Below are positions 34,922 to 44,236 of a stretch of 64,000 bases of DNA, in pieces. The position numbers and the translations under genes are program-made. The notes under the pieces are model-generated. The model searched no databases. It was not told the DNA's origin and saw only the letters and a list, made by a program, of their open reading frames with translations. Numbering within the stretch: the stretch's first letter is position 1; every line of letters starts with the position of its first letter. This DNA is from VRUE01 sp963737575 (GTDB taxonomy: Bacteria > Actinomycetota > Thermoleophilia > Solirubrobacterales > 70-9): contig CAVTTJ010000005.1 of the NCBI GenBank assembly GCA_963737575.1, forward strand, positions 682,001 to 746,000, given 5' to 3'.

Positions 34922-34927
34922 TACCAT
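34922..34927 (+). promoter_or_regulatory. putative -10 element of rpmB
   Basis: TACCAT, 9 nt before the ATG of a 6-codon upstream frame at 34937. Same layout as the rpmF promoter at 43934. Confidence 0.45.
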
Positions 34928-34936
34928 GCAGCGCCG

Positions 34937-34957
34937 ATGAAGCGCGAGGATTCGTAA
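34937..34957 (+). repeat. minimal mini-ORF repeat before rpmB
   Basis: ATG AAG CGC GAG GAT TCG TAA encodes Met-Lys-Arg-Glu-Asp-Ser and stops in a TAATG overlap with rpmB. It corresponds to only the end of the longer element (the Lys-Arg-Glu-Asp part seen before acpP), with the first 45 bp missing. Confidence 0.55.
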
Positions 34958-35148
34958 TGGCCAAGGTATGCCACAGCTGCGGCAAGGGACCTGCGTTCGG
35001 CAACTCCCGGAGCCACTCGATGGTCGCCACGAGACGGCGCTTCGACCCGAACCTGCAGAAGGTCCGGATCGTCGAGGACGGCCGCAAGCTCCGGACCTAC
35101 GTCTGCACCCGCTGTCTCAAGGCCAACAAGGTCGTCAAGGCCGCCTAG
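34957..35148 (+). CDS. rpmB: ribosomal protein bL28
   Basis: A 63-residue large-subunit protein. MAKVCHSCGKGPAFGNSRSH and CTRCLKANKVVK keep the two cysteine pairs of the zinc-binding form of L28. The ATG shares its A with the stop of the upstream mini-ORF. The stop TAG forms a palindromic CTAG shared with the stop of the convergent MMPL gene. Confidence 0.95.
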   Translation: MAKVCHSCGKGPAFGNSRSHSMVATRRRFDPNLQKVRIVEDGRKLRTYVCTRCLKANKVVKAA

Positions 35149-37331
35149 GTCTCGCTGGGCAGGGGATGCTCGCCGGTCGGCGCCGGGTCGCCCTCGGCCG
35201 GCTCGACGTGCAGGCGAGGCAGGATCCGGTCGAGCCAGGCCGGCAGCCACCAGGCGCGCTTCCCGAACAGCTGCATCAGGGCCGGAACGAGGACCGAGCG
35301 GATGATCACGGCATCGATGAAGATCGCCGCGGCCAGGCCGAGGCCGAACAGTTTGATGATCCGGTCTTCGCCGATCATGAAGGAGGCGAAGACGGTGACC
35401 ATGATCGCCGCCGCCGCGGTGATCACGCGGCCGGTCAGGGCCAGGCCGCGGGTGACCGCGAGCGTCGCGTCGCGGCGGCTCTCCCACTCCTCGTGGATCC
35501 GCGACATCAGGAAGACCTCGTAGTCCATCGAGAGACCGAAGACGATCGCGAACAGGAAGATCGGGAAGAAGGAGATGATCGGCCCCTTTCCGTCGACTCC
35601 GATCAGGCTCGCCCCCCATCCCCACTGGAAGACCGCGACGATCAGGCCGAACGCGGCGCCGATGCTGAGCAGGTTCATGATGATCGCCTTCAGCGGCACC
35701 AGGATCGAGCGGAAGACCGTCATCAGCAGCAGCGCCGAGAGCAGGATGACGACGCCGATGAATAGCGGCAGCTTTTCGGAGATCGCGTTCCCGAAGTCCT
35801 CGAAGATCGCGGTGATCCCGCCGACGTGGACCTGCGCCCCGGTCCGCTGTTCGACCGGTGGGATCACGTCGCTGCGGATGTGGTCGAGCAGTTCGGTCGT
35901 CTGCTCGCTTTCGGGCGAGGTCGTCGGGTAGACCTGGAAGACCCCGGTGTTCCCGGCCGGATTGAGCATCACAGGGGTCGTGCTGGCGACGCCGTCTTCG
36001 CCGTCGAGGGTCGATCGAAGTTCCTTCAGGGCCGCGTCTTCGTCGTGGCCGGGCAGCGCCGCGACGATCGAGAGCGGGCCGTTGAAGCCGGGGCCGAAAC
36101 CTTCGGCGAGCAGGTCGTAGGCTTCGCGGGTCGTCGTCCCGGCGGGGTCGGTACCGGCGTCGTTGGTCCCGAGCCGCAGCGACAGGGTCGGGATGCAGAG
36201 CGCGATCAGGAGGCCTCCCGAGAGGAGCGCAGCGATCAGCGGCCGGCGCTGGATCGCCCGGCTCCAGCTGAACCACCGGGTGTCCTCGGCGGTCGAGCGG
36301 GCCCGTCCGCCGAGGCCGGGGATCCGCAGCCGGTCGACCCGGGGCCCGGCGATCGCCAGCAGGGCCGGCAGCAGCGTCAACGCCGCGATCATCGTCATCA
36401 GGACCGCGAACGCGGTCGCCATCGCGACTCCGTAGAGGAAGCTGAGGCCGAGCAGCAGCATCCCCATCAGGGCGATGATCACGGTCACTCCGGCGAAGAG
36501 GACGGCGCGCCCCGCGGTGTCGACGGCGGCGATCGCCGCTTCGCGGGACGCCAGGCCCTCGTCAAGCCCATTGCGGAAGCGGGTGAGGATGAACAACGCG
36601 TAGTCGATCCCGACCCCGAGGCCGATCATCGCCGCCAGCTGCGGCGCGAAATCGGCGGTGGGGAAGATGTGGGTGCCGAGGGTGACCAGGCTGAGGCCGA
36701 CCCCGAGCGCGAACAGCGCGGTGACGATCGGCAGTCCCGCCGCGACCAGCGATCCGAAGGTGATCAGGAGGATGACGATCGCCGCCAGCAGCCCGATCGC
36801 GAATGTGGAGTCGCCACCTTCTTCTTCGGAGCGCGCTTCCTCGATCGGCTGGCCGCCGAGCTCGACCTGGAGGGTGTCGCCGCCGGCGGCCTGCGCCGCG
36901 CTCATCACACGCTTGATTTCGCCGTTGTCGAGCTGGTCGGTGGTCTGATCGAACTGGACCGTCGCGTAGGCGATCCGCCCGTCTTCGCTGATCGCCCCGG
37001 CGCCGCCGCCGGCGTAGGGGCTCGCGACTTCGCTGACGTGCTTGAGGCCTTCGATTTCACCGAAGGCGTGCTCCATCTTCCGTTTGACCTGCGGCGATTC
37101 GACACCGGAGTCGGCCTTGAAGACGATTGTCGCGGTGTCACCGGACTGGGCGGGGAAGCGATGTTCGAGGAGGTCGAACGCTTCCTGGGAGTCGGAGGCC
37201 GGCAGGTGGAATTCTTCAGAGAAGTGCGAGCCCACCGTTGCGGCGAGCGCCCCGATCCCGAACAGGGCGACGATCCAGGAGAGGATCACCGTCTTGCGGT
37301 GGCCGGTGCACCATGTCGCGAAGCGTCGCAT
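35145..37331 (-). CDS. MMPL/RND family transporter
   Basis: A 728-residue RND-type membrane protein with the MMPL layout: one helix at about residue 20, an extracytoplasmic domain, six helices (about 180-350), a second external domain (about 385-530) and five or six helices. GLGVGIDYALFILTRFR and VFGLSMDYEVFLMSRIHEEW are the paired proton-relay Asp-Tyr motifs. The start is ATG 37331 because TAGCGT lies 10 nt upstream. Likely exports a lipid or small hydrophobic molecule; the substrate is unknown. Confidence 0.88.
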   Translation of the reverse strand: MRRFATWCTGHRKTVILSWIVALFGIGALAATVGSHFSEEFHLPASDSQEAFDLLEHRFPAQSGDTATIVFKADSGVESPQVKRKMEHAFGEIEGLKHVSEVASPYAGGGAGAISEDGRIAYATVQFDQTTDQLDNGEIKRVMSAAQAAGGDTLQVELGGQPIEEARSEEEGGDSTFAIGLLAAIVILLITFGSLVAAGLPIVTALFALGVGLSLVTLGTHIFPTADFAPQLAAMIGLGVGIDYALFILTRFRNGLDEGLASREAAIAAVDTAGRAVLFAGVTVIIALMGMLLLGLSFLYGVAMATAFAVLMTMIAALTLLPALLAIAGPRVDRLRIPGLGGRARSTAEDTRWFSWSRAIQRRPLIAALLSGGLLIALCIPTLSLRLGTNDAGTDPAGTTTREAYDLLAEGFGPGFNGPLSIVAALPGHDEDAALKELRSTLDGEDGVASTTPVMLNPAGNTGVFQVYPTTSPESEQTTELLDHIRSDVIPPVEQRTGAQVHVGGITAIFEDFGNAISEKLPLFIGVVILLSALLLMTVFRSILVPLKAIIMNLLSIGAAFGLIVAVFQWGWGASLIGVDGKGPIISFFPIFLFAIVFGLSMDYEVFLMSRIHEEWESRRDATLAVTRGLALTGRVITAAAAIMVTVFASFMIGEDRIIKLFGLGLAAAIFIDAVIIRSVLVPALMQLFGKRAWWLPAWLDRILPRLHVEPAEGDPAPTGEHPLPSET

Positions 37332-37341
37332 CGAGTGCGCC

Positions 37342-37347
37342 ACGCTA
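37342..37347 (-). promoter_or_regulatory. putative -10 of the MMPL gene
   Basis: TAGCGT on the minus strand, 10 nt before ATG 37331. Confidence 0.35.
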
Positions 37348-37410
37348 GCAATGGCGGATGCTCGGCTCGGACCCATTCCCGCCCTCGCCGCCGCCGTCTC
37401 TCGCGGTGGC

Positions 37411-37416
37411 TAGTTT
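37411..37416 (+). promoter_or_regulatory. putative -10 of the fakA-recG operon
   Basis: TAGTTT, 8 nt before ATG 37425. Confidence 0.4.
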
Positions 37417-37424
37417 TCAGGCTG

Positions 37425-39057
37425 ATGCCAGACCCATCGATCGCGCGTTTCCGCCGCGTGGTGGCCGCCGCCTACGCGTCGCTGGAGGAACGCCGCCAGG
37501 AGGTCAACGACCTCAACGTCTTCCCGGTCGCCGACGGCGACACGGGGGACAACATGGCGATGACGATGCGCGCCGTGATGGTGGAGCTCGACCGCCTCAA
37601 CGGCCAGGAGGTCGACGAGGTCGGTCGGACCCAGCTCGTCCAGGCCCTCGCCCGGGCGGCGCTGATGGGCGCCCGCGGCAATTCGGGGGTGATCCTCAGC
37701 CAGATCGTCCGCGGCGCCGCCGAGGAGCTCGCCAGCCGCCCCGGTGAGCTGATCGACCCCGTCCTCGTCGCCTCGGCGTTCGCGAGCGCCGCCGACGCCG
37801 CCTACGCATCGGTCCGCGACCCGGCCGAGGGGACGATGCTGACCGTCTTCCGCGAGATGGCGCACTCGATCGCCCGTCAGCTCGCCCGGCTGGAGGCCGA
37901 CCGGCAGCGGCTCGACCGCGGCGTCAGCGACGATCTCCAGGACGAGGTCCTCGCCGAGGTCCTCGAGCGGGCGGTGGCCGACGGCCAGGCGGCGGTCGAG
38001 CGGACCCCGGAGCAGCTCGAGGTCCTGCGCGACTCGGGGGTCGTCGACGCCGGCGGCTACGGGCTCGTCCTGATCCTCGCCGGCGTCGTCGCCGGACTCC
38101 GCGACGATCGCGACGATCTCCCCGAGGTCTCCCACCACGATGCGCCGCGGTTGAGCCGCCCCCACCATGAGGACAGCCGCTTCCGCTACTGCACGAACTT
38201 CATCGTCTCCGGCTCGGGCCTGGACCAGCGCGAGTTCCTTCCCAGGCTCGAGGGCCTCGGCGACTCGGTCCTCGTCGTCGGCGACGAGACGACGTTGAAG
38301 GTCCACGTCCACACCGACGACCCTGAGGCCGCGGTCGAGCTGTTCTCGGAGACGGGCGCGGTGACCAACCTCGACGTCGCCGACATGCGCGAGCAGATCG
38401 CCGCTCGCGACGCGCGGCTCGCCGCCGGCCGCACCGGCGCGCTGGCGGTCGCGGCAGGCGTTGGGATCGAGCGCCTCTTCGGCGAGCTCGGCGCCCACGT
38501 GGTCCCCGGCGGCGAGACGCTCAACCCTTCGACCTTCGAGCTGCTGGCAGGGATCCACGAGGTCGCGGCCGAGGAGGTCGTCGTCCTGCCCGGCTCGGCG
38601 AACGTGATCATGGCCGCCGAGCGCGCCTGCGAGTTGTCCGACAAGCCGGCCCTGGTCCTGCCGGCGACCTCCCAGCAGGCGGGCCTGCTGGCGCTGATCG
38701 AGCTCGACGCCGACGGCCACGGCGGAGGAGAATCGCGACCGGCTTGCGTCTGCCCTCCGGCGAATCACCTCCGGTGGGGTCGCCCCCGCCGCCCGCGACG
38801 ACGCCCAGGGCCGGTTCCGAAAGGGGGATGCGGTCGGATTCGTCGGCGAGGAGATCGTCGCCTGGGGTGGCGCCGGATCGACACTGGCGGAGACGATCAC
38901 CGTCCTCGGGGAGGGGGCCGAGGTGGTCACGGTCCTCGCCGGCGCCGAGGCCCCGATCCCGCTCGCCGAGATCGACACCCACGTCCCCGAGGGTGTCGAT
39001 ATCGAGACCCTCGAGGGCGGCCAGCCGAGCTGGTGGTGGCTGCTCGCCGCCCAGTAG
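37425..39057 (+). CDS. fakA: DAK2-domain fatty acid kinase FakA-like (YloV), one frameshift
   Basis: The N-terminal DhaL (DAK2) domain has NVFPVADGDTGDNMAMTM, with the Asp triad that binds the ATP-magnesium, and GARGNSGVILSQIVRG. The middle and C-terminal parts match the YloV/FakA extension. At 38721 one extra G (CACGGCGGAG) breaks the frame; the continuation AEENRDRLASALRR up to a Trp-Trp-Trp-rich end stops at TAG 39055-39057, giving 543 residues after correction. FakA phosphorylates fatty acids bound by FakB in Firmicutes. The gene precedes recG, as in many bacteria. Confidence 0.87.
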
Positions 39058-39064
39058 CCGTCGC

Positions 39065-41191
39065 GTGAGGTCTTTTGCCGGGACCTCGGAGCTGAGCGCG
39101 GCGCAGCTGCGCGATGCCCCGGTCCACTGGCCGCGCCCAAGCGCGCTCGACGTCTCGCTCGGCGCTCTGCAGGGTGTCGGCCCGAAGCTCACCGAGGCGG
39201 CGCGAGAGGCGGGGATCTCGACCATCGGCGACCTTCTGCTCCGCTTTCCCCACAGCCACCGCGACCGCACCATCGTTCCAATCTCCGACTTGGAGCCGGG
39301 TGCCGCTGGGACGATCGAGGTCGAGATCCTCGGCGCGACGCCCCGCCCGTTCCGCCGCCGCGGCCTCTCGATCACCTCTGTCAAGGTCGGCGACGACTCG
39401 GGCTCGCTGCGTGCGACCTGGTTCAACCAACCATGGCTGGCGCCGAAGCTCGAGACCGGCGCCCGCCTGCTCCTGACCGGCTCGCGCGACAAACGGGGCC
39501 TCCGCGTGTCCGAGCATGAGTTCCTCGCCTCGAAGGGGGGCGAGGAGGGACTGGTGCCTGTGCATCCCGCAACAGAGCGGGTCAGGCCGCAGCGGATAAG
39601 GCAGTGGGTCGAGCAGGCGATCGGGCTCGCGCGCAACGTCATCGAGCCGCTGCCGGCCGAGATGCGGGCCCGTCGCGGGCTCGCCTCTGCGGCCGACGCC
39701 GTCACCGCCGCCCACTTCCCCGAGGGCGAGGACGAGGTCGAGGCCGCCCGGGCGCGGATCGCGTTCGAAGAGCTCTTTCTCCACCAGGCGATCCTGACCA
39801 CGCGCAAGCGGACCCGCCGCTCGGCGCGGCCGGCGCCGCGGCTCGGGTCCCCGGGCGAGTTGGTTGGGCGCTGGGTCGAGTCGCTTCCGTTCTCGCCGAC
39901 CGCCGATCAACGGGCTGCGTTCGCCGAGATCGACCGCGACCTCGACTCCGGCGAGCCGATGCAGAGGCTGCTGATGGGGGAGGTCGGATCGGGCAAGACG
40001 GTGGTAGCGCTCTACGCGATGCTGCGGGCGCTCGAGGCCGGCTTCCAGGCCGTCCTGATGGCACCGACCGAGACGCTGGCCGAGCAGCACGCGGCGACCC
40101 TCGACCGGCTCCTCGCCCACGAGCCGCTCCCGTTCGCCCTCCTGACCGGCGCGACGCCGGCGCCGCGGCGCCGCGAGGCGCTCGAGCGCCTCGCCACCGG
40201 CGAGCTCGGCATCGCCGTCGGCACCCACGCGCTGATCGACCCGGCGGTCGAGCTCGCCCGCCTCGGCGTCTGCATCGTCGACGAGCAGCACCGGTTCGGG
40301 GTCGAGCAGCGGCGCGCCCTCGACGAGAAGGGGATCGAGGGGATGGCGCCTCACGTCCTCCACATGACGGCGACGCCGATCCCCCGCACCCTCTCGCTGA
40401 CGGCATACGGCGATCTCGACACCACCGCCCTGCGCGAGCTGCCGGCCGGCCGCCGCCCGGTCGAGACGCGGCTGGTCGGGGAGGACGACCGGCCCGCCGC
40501 CTACGAGTTTCTCCGCGGGCGTCTGCGTGAGGGACGTCAGGCCTTCGTCGTCTGCCCCCTGGTCGAGCGCTCCGAGAAGATGCAGGGCCGGGCGGCTGAG
40601 GAAGAGGCGGCCCGCCTCTCGAGCTCCGAGCTCGGCGAGTTCAGGCTCGGGGTCCTCCACGGCCAGATGCCCTCGGCCGAGAAGGCGAGGGTGATGGAGT
40701 CCTTCTCCTCGGGCGAGCTCGACGTCCTCGTCGCGACGACGGTGATCGAGGTCGGGATCGACGTTCCGAACGCCTCGGTGATGGTGATCGAGGGCGCCGA
40801 GCGCTACGGGATCTCCCAACTGCACCAGCTCCGCGGCCGCGTCGGCCGTGGCGAGCACGCCTCCCATTGCCTGCTCTTCGCCGAGCAGGCCGGCGGCCTC
40901 GCCCGGCGCCGCCTCGACGCGGTCGCCGGCGAGCGCGACGGATTCAAGCTGGCCGAGGTCGACCTCAGCCTCCGGGGCGAGGGCGAGGTCCTCGGCACCC
41001 GCCAGCACGGGCTGCCTCGATTTGCCGTCGCCGAGCTGCCCGAGCAGACGCCGCTGCTGATCGAGGCGCGCGAGGAGGTGCTGGCGCTGCTCAGTCGCAA
41101 CGGCTCGCTCGAGGCCCCCGAGCTCGGGCCCCTCCTCGACGCCGCGGGAAGGCGCTTCGGCGCCGGAGCGGCCGACCCGATACCACTCTGA
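39065..41191 (+). CDS. recG: ATP-dependent DNA helicase RecG
   Basis: A 708-residue branch-migration helicase. The N-terminal wedge/OB fold spans about residues 60-180 (VGPKLTEAAREAGI, then DRTIVPISDLEPG). The helicase core has LLMGEVGSGKTVVALYA (Walker A), DEQHRFGVEQR (DEAH-type), and GISQLHQLRGRVGRGEH (motif VI). The C-terminal TRQHG segment completes the family pattern. GTG start, 7 bp after fakA. Confidence 0.94.
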   Translation: MRSFAGTSELSAAQLRDAPVHWPRPSALDVSLGALQGVGPKLTEAAREAGISTIGDLLLRFPHSHRDRTIVPISDLEPGAAGTIEVEILGATPRPFRRRGLSITSVKVGDDSGSLRATWFNQPWLAPKLETGARLLLTGSRDKRGLRVSEHEFLASKGGEEGLVPVHPATERVRPQRIRQWVEQAIGLARNVIEPLPAEMRARRGLASAADAVTAAHFPEGEDEVEAARARIAFEELFLHQAILTTRKRTRRSARPAPRLGSPGELVGRWVESLPFSPTADQRAAFAEIDRDLDSGEPMQRLLMGEVGSGKTVVALYAMLRALEAGFQAVLMAPTETLAEQHAATLDRLLAHEPLPFALLTGATPAPRRREALERLATGELGIAVGTHALIDPAVELARLGVCIVDEQHRFGVEQRRALDEKGIEGMAPHVLHMTATPIPRTLSLTAYGDLDTTALRELPAGRRPVETRLVGEDDRPAAYEFLRGRLREGRQAFVVCPLVERSEKMQGRAAEEEAARLSSSELGEFRLGVLHGQMPSAEKARVMESFSSGELDVLVATTVIEVGIDVPNASVMVIEGAERYGISQLHQLRGRVGRGEHASHCLLFAEQAGGLARRRLDAVAGERDGFKLAEVDLSLRGEGEVLGTRQHGLPRFAVAELPEQTPLLIEAREEVLALLSRNGSLEAPELGPLLDAAGRRFGAGAADPIPL

Positions 41192-41192
41192 C

Positions 41193-41738
41193 GTGCGCGT
41201 AATCGCTGGAGAGCTGGGCGGGCGGACCCTGGTCGCGCCGCGGGGATGGAAGGTGCGGCCGACCTCCGACCGCGTCCGCGAGGCGATCTTCTCCGCCCTC
41301 GGGGACGTTTCCGGAGCGGCCGTCCTCGACCTCTACTGCGGGACCGGCGCGCTCGCGATCGAGGCGCTCTCCCGAGGCGCCGCTCGCGCAGTGCTCGTCG
41401 ACCGTGACACCAGGCCGGCGCTCGGAAACGTCGAGCGCTTCGGCCTCGGTGGGCGGGCTGAGCTGATCCGCTCCGAGGTCGGCCGCTGGCTCGGCGGCCG
41501 CGGCGAGGAGCCCGGCGGCGAGCGATTCGACCTCGTCTTCGTCGATGCTCCCTATAGACTCGCCGACCGCGTGGGGCCCGAGATCGACACCCATCTGCCG
41601 TCCCTCCTCGCCGCCGGCGGACGGGCGGTCGTCGAGAGCGGCGCCCGCCGCCCGTTGCGGCTGACCTCGCTCGAGCAGGTGCGCCAGCGTCGCTACGGCG
41701 CCGCCGACGTCGCCTTCTACCGAGAGGCCGCCGGATGA
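41193..41738 (+). CDS. rsmD: 16S rRNA m2G966 methyltransferase RsmD
   Basis: A 181-residue SAM methyltransferase. GRTLVAPRGWKVRPTSDRVREAIFSAL is the family start, VLDLYCGTGALAIEALSRGA the SAM site, and DAPY replaces the catalytic NPPY/DPPY. Starts at a GTG 1 bp after recG and overlaps coaD by 4 bp; rsmD-coaD is a conserved pair. Confidence 0.92.
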   Translation: MRVIAGELGGRTLVAPRGWKVRPTSDRVREAIFSALGDVSGAAVLDLYCGTGALAIEALSRGAARAVLVDRDTRPALGNVERFGLGGRAELIRSEVGRWLGGRGEEPGGERFDLVFVDAPYRLADRVGPEIDTHLPSLLAAGGRAVVESGARRPLRLTSLEQVRQRRYGAADVAFYREAAG

Positions 41739-42238
41739 TGGGCGAGGCCCAGGGAACGGTGGTCTGCCCGGGTAGCTACGACCCGGTGACCAACGGCCAT
41801 CTCGACATCATCACCCGCACCTCTGCGGTCTTCGAGCGCGTCGTCGTCGGCGTCGTCAACAACCCGGTCCGCAAGGAAAAGACGCTTTTCACCGCCGAGG
41901 AGCGGAAGGCGTTCATCGAAGAGGCGACGGAGTCGCTGCCGAACGTCGAGGCCCGGATCTTCTCCAATCTGCTGGTCGAGTTTGCCCGCGAGATGGAGGC
42001 GCGGGCGATCGTCAAGGGGCTGCGCGCGATCTCCGACTTCGAGTATGAGTTCGAGATGGCGCAGCTGAATCGCAAGCTCGACCCCGGGATCGAGAGCATC
42101 TACGTGATCGCCTCGCCGCACTACAGCTTCCTGTCCTCGACCGGGGTGAAGGAAATGGCGACCTTCGGCGGCGACGTCTCCGACCTCGTGCCCCCTCCCG
42201 TCGCGGCCGCGATGGCGGACCGCCTGGGCGACAGGTAG
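41735..42238 (+). CDS. coaD: phosphopantetheine adenylyltransferase
   Basis: A 167-residue nucleotidyltransferase of coenzyme A synthesis. CPGSYDPVTNGHLDII contains the HxGH-type TNGH, VKGLRAISDFEYEFEMAQLNR is the substrate loop, and SPHYSFLSSTGVKEMATFGGDV ends the active site. Starts ATG 41735 (or 41738), overlapping rsmD. Confidence 0.94.
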   Translation: MMGEAQGTVVCPGSYDPVTNGHLDIITRTSAVFERVVVGVVNNPVRKEKTLFTAEERKAFIEEATESLPNVEARIFSNLLVEFAREMEARAIVKGLRAISDFEYEFEMAQLNRKLDPGIESIYVIASPHYSFLSSTGVKEMATFGGDVSDLVPPPVAAAMADRLGDR

Positions 42239-42342
42239 GCTCTCTCCAGCAAGCATCGCCTGGGCGGGAGCTTGCAAAAACCCGTGGAAATAAACGCTTC
42301 TTTACCGAAATCCTCTTTGACGCGTAGGCTTACGGCCCACTG
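42239..42342 (+). other. AT-richer promoter region with stem-loop
   Basis: 104 bp without a gene. GCAAGC (42249-42254) and GCTTGC (42270-42275) close a nested hairpin with an inner CGCC/GGCG pair; it is followed by a run of A. The next 45 bp are unusually AT-rich for this genome and include TAGGCT at 42325-42330, 12 nt before the next ATG. Probably the end of the coaD message and the promoter of the coiled-coil gene. Confidence 0.35.
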
Positions 42343-42831
42343 ATGGACGTTCTGGTCCTCATAGACAAGCTGGACGATGTGGTCCACAACGCCCGCCCGG
42401 TCCCCCTGACCGATCAGGTGCGCGTGGACCGCGAGGAGATCTACGACCTCCTCGACCAGATGCGGGCGACGATCCCCGAGGAGATCAAGCAGGCGCGGTG
42501 GATCGTCAAGGAGCGCCAGGAGATGCTCGCCGAGGCCAAACGCGAGGCGGAGCGGATCGTGCGCGAGGCCCGCGAGCAGCAGGCGCGGCTGATCTCCGAC
42601 GAGGAGGTCACCAAGCAGGCCGAGCGGGCGGCGGACGAGATCGTCGAGGACGCCCGCACCCGCGAGCGCGAGATCCGGCTCGGCGCCGAGGACTACGCCG
42701 ACGAGATCCTCAACACCCTCGAGGTCAACCTGCAGAAGTTCCTCGCGGCCGTCCAGCGCGGCCGCGATCGCCTCGCCGGCCGCGACGAAGAACCCGTCGC
42801 CGAGCTCGACGAGCAGCAGCAGCAGGGCTGA
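42343..42831 (+). CDS. DivIVA-like coiled-coil protein (SepIVA-type)
   Basis: A 162-residue, highly charged protein: a short N-terminal segment (MDVLVLIDKLDDVVHNARPVP) and then a long coiled coil from about residue 45 to 125 with Glu/Arg/Ala heptads (AKREAERIVREAREQQARL). In mycobacteria a similar protein, SepIVA, is encoded close to the DUF177-rnc-smc group and acts in division and polar growth. Here it precedes the same cluster. Function is inferred from shape and position. Confidence 0.72.
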   Translation: MDVLVLIDKLDDVVHNARPVPLTDQVRVDREEIYDLLDQMRATIPEEIKQARWIVKERQEMLAEAKREAERIVREAREQQARLISDEEVTKQAERAADEIVEDARTREREIRLGAEDYADEILNTLEVNLQKFLAAVQRGRDRLAGRDEEPVAELDEQQQQG

Positions 42832-42842
42832 AAAAGCGCCGC

Positions 42843-43364
42843 CTACTCGAGCTTCAGCTCGTTGAGCTTGTCCCAGCGCGGGTCGGGGCCGCTGCCGTGC
42901 TCGTGGTCGGCGGGATCGGCGTCGTTGAGGGACTCCCCGCAGACCGGGCAGAGGCCGGCGCAATCGGGCCGGCAGAGGATCCGCGACGGGAGCGCCAGGA
43001 TCGCGGCATCGTGGGCCCAGCGCCCCAGGTCGAGCTCGTTCTCGACGACGTAGGGGCTGCGCAGCTCCTCATCCTCGGTTTCCCCCTGGTCGACCTCGCG
43101 GGCATCGACCTCGGTCTCGATCACGGCGGGCTCGAGGCAGCGCATGCAGGGGCCCTCGACCCGGAGCGGGAATCGGAGCCTGAGCGCCCACCCGTTGGTC
43201 GGGCGCGAGATGTCGAGCCTGGCGCTGACCGCCTCCGGGACCGAGTAGGACTGGCCGCCCAGCTCCAGCGCGTCGAGCTCGACCGGGAGCTCGAGGCGGG
43301 TCCCCTCCCCGAAGGAGAGCGAGATGCTCGAGAGGTCGATGATCGTCGCTGATGGTCTGGCCAC
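42843..43364 (-). CDS. DUF177/YceD family protein
   Basis: A 173-residue protein with the YceD core (PCMRCLEPAVIETEVDAREV near residue 75) and the C-terminal CRPDCAGLCPVCGESLNDADP cysteine motif. YceD normally sits directly upstream of rpmF on the same strand and is linked to 23S rRNA accumulation. Here it is on the opposite strand with a methyltransferase gene between. GTG start with GGAGGAG 5 nt upstream. Confidence 0.87.
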   Translation of the reverse strand: MARPSATIIDLSSISLSFGEGTRLELPVELDALELGGQSYSVPEAVSARLDISRPTNGWALRLRFPLRVEGPCMRCLEPAVIETEVDAREVDQGETEDEELRSPYVVENELDLGRWAHDAAILALPSRILCRPDCAGLCPVCGESLNDADPADHEHGSGPDPRWDKLNELKLE

Positions 43365-43421
43365 TTGGACTCCTCCGCCCGCTCGGGACTTACGATGGCA
43401 CCTCTCAGACGAGATTACGAA

Positions 43422-43919
43422 ATGGGTCAATTCGACTGGACACCCGACGAGTACCTGGAGCGGATCCGCTCCAAGGTCCCACGCTACGACGAGCTCCAGG
43501 AGCAGGCCGTCGCGGCGATCCCGTTCCCGCCCGAGCGGGTGCTCGAGCTCGGGATGGGCACTGGTGAGACGACCAGGCGGCTGATCGACGCCCACCCCGA
43601 CGCCTGGGTCGTCGGCCTCGACTCGAGCCCCGACATGGTCTTCCGCGCGCGCCAGACCTATGACGACGTACAACTGGCGCGAATGGAGGACCCGCTGCCC
43701 GACGGGCCGTGGGACCTGGTGATCTCGGTCCTCTCCGTCGGCGAGCTCTCCGACGAGCAGCTGCAGGCCCTGTTCAGGCGGGTCAAGGACCACTCGCGCT
43801 CGCTCGTGATCGGCGATCAGATCGAGGGCGAGGCTCTCGATCGGGCGCTCGCCTGGTCGGACGGCGAGCTCGCCTGGCAGGGCGACGGCCTTGCGGTGAT
43901 CCGCGCCGTCTACGGCTGA
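43422..43919 (+). CDS. class I SAM-dependent methyltransferase
   Basis: A 165-residue Rossmann methyltransferase: VLELGMGTGETTRRLIDAHP (SAM motif I, near residue 37), GLDSSPDMVFRAR (motif II), DLVISVLSVGELSD (motif IV). Substrate unknown. The ATG at 43422 is chosen from the FDWTPDEYLERI start seen in relatives; an ATG at 43395 would add nine residues. Divergent from the DUF177 gene. Confidence 0.78.
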   Translation: MGQFDWTPDEYLERIRSKVPRYDELQEQAVAAIPFPPERVLELGMGTGETTRRLIDAHPDAWVVGLDSSPDMVFRARQTYDDVQLARMEDPLPDGPWDLVISVLSVGELSDEQLQALFRRVKDHSRSLVIGDQIEGEALDRALAWSDGELAWQGDGLAVIRAVYG

Positions 43920-43933
43920 GGCCGCATCCCCGC

Positions 43934-43939
43934 TACCAT
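43934..43939 (+). promoter_or_regulatory. putative -10 element of rpmF
   Basis: TACCAT, 10 nt before ATG 43950 of the upstream mini-ORF, matching the rpmB promoter layout. Confidence 0.45.
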
Positions 43940-43949
43940 TCCGCGACCG

Positions 43950-44018
43950 ATGAGCGCGGAGCGACCAAGCATCCATCTCTGTTTCTTTTCGCAGCGAGCG
44001 AAGCGCGAGACTTTGTAA
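43950..44018 (+). repeat. full-length mini-ORF repeat before rpmF
   Basis: A 22-codon frame starting Met-Ser-Ala-Glu-Arg-Pro-Ser and ending Ser-Gln-Arg-Ala-Lys-Arg-Glu-Thr-Leu, with stop TAA at 44016-44018 in a TAATG overlap with rpmF. It aligns along its whole length with the acpP copy (45284-45355), with seven identical residues in a row at the C-terminal part (QRAKRE and flanks) and the same first five residues. Confidence 0.65.
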
Positions 44019-44236
44019 TGGCCGTCCCGAAGAAGAGAACTTCGAGCGCCCGCCGCGACAAGCGGCGCGCCAACCACAAGGCCGGCGAGGCCACGCTCAA
44101 CCGCTGCCCGCGCTGCCACAGCCCGCGCCGGCCGCACCGGGTCTGCCCGACCTGCGGCACCTACAAGGGCCGAGAGGTGATCGACATGACGGTCACCCAC
44201 CAGCCCGCGCCGAGCGCTCCCGACACCGAGGAGTAG
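44018..44236 (+). CDS. rpmF: ribosomal protein bL32
   Basis: A 72-residue large-subunit protein. MAVPKKRTSSARRDKRRANH is the family start; CPRCHSPRRPHRVCPTCGTYKGREVI carries the four zinc cysteines. The ATG overlaps the stop of the upstream mini-ORF; plsX begins at the next base after its stop. Confidence 0.95.
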   Translation: MAVPKKRTSSARRDKRRANHKAGEATLNRCPRCHSPRRPHRVCPTCGTYKGREVIDMTVTHQPAPSAPDTEE

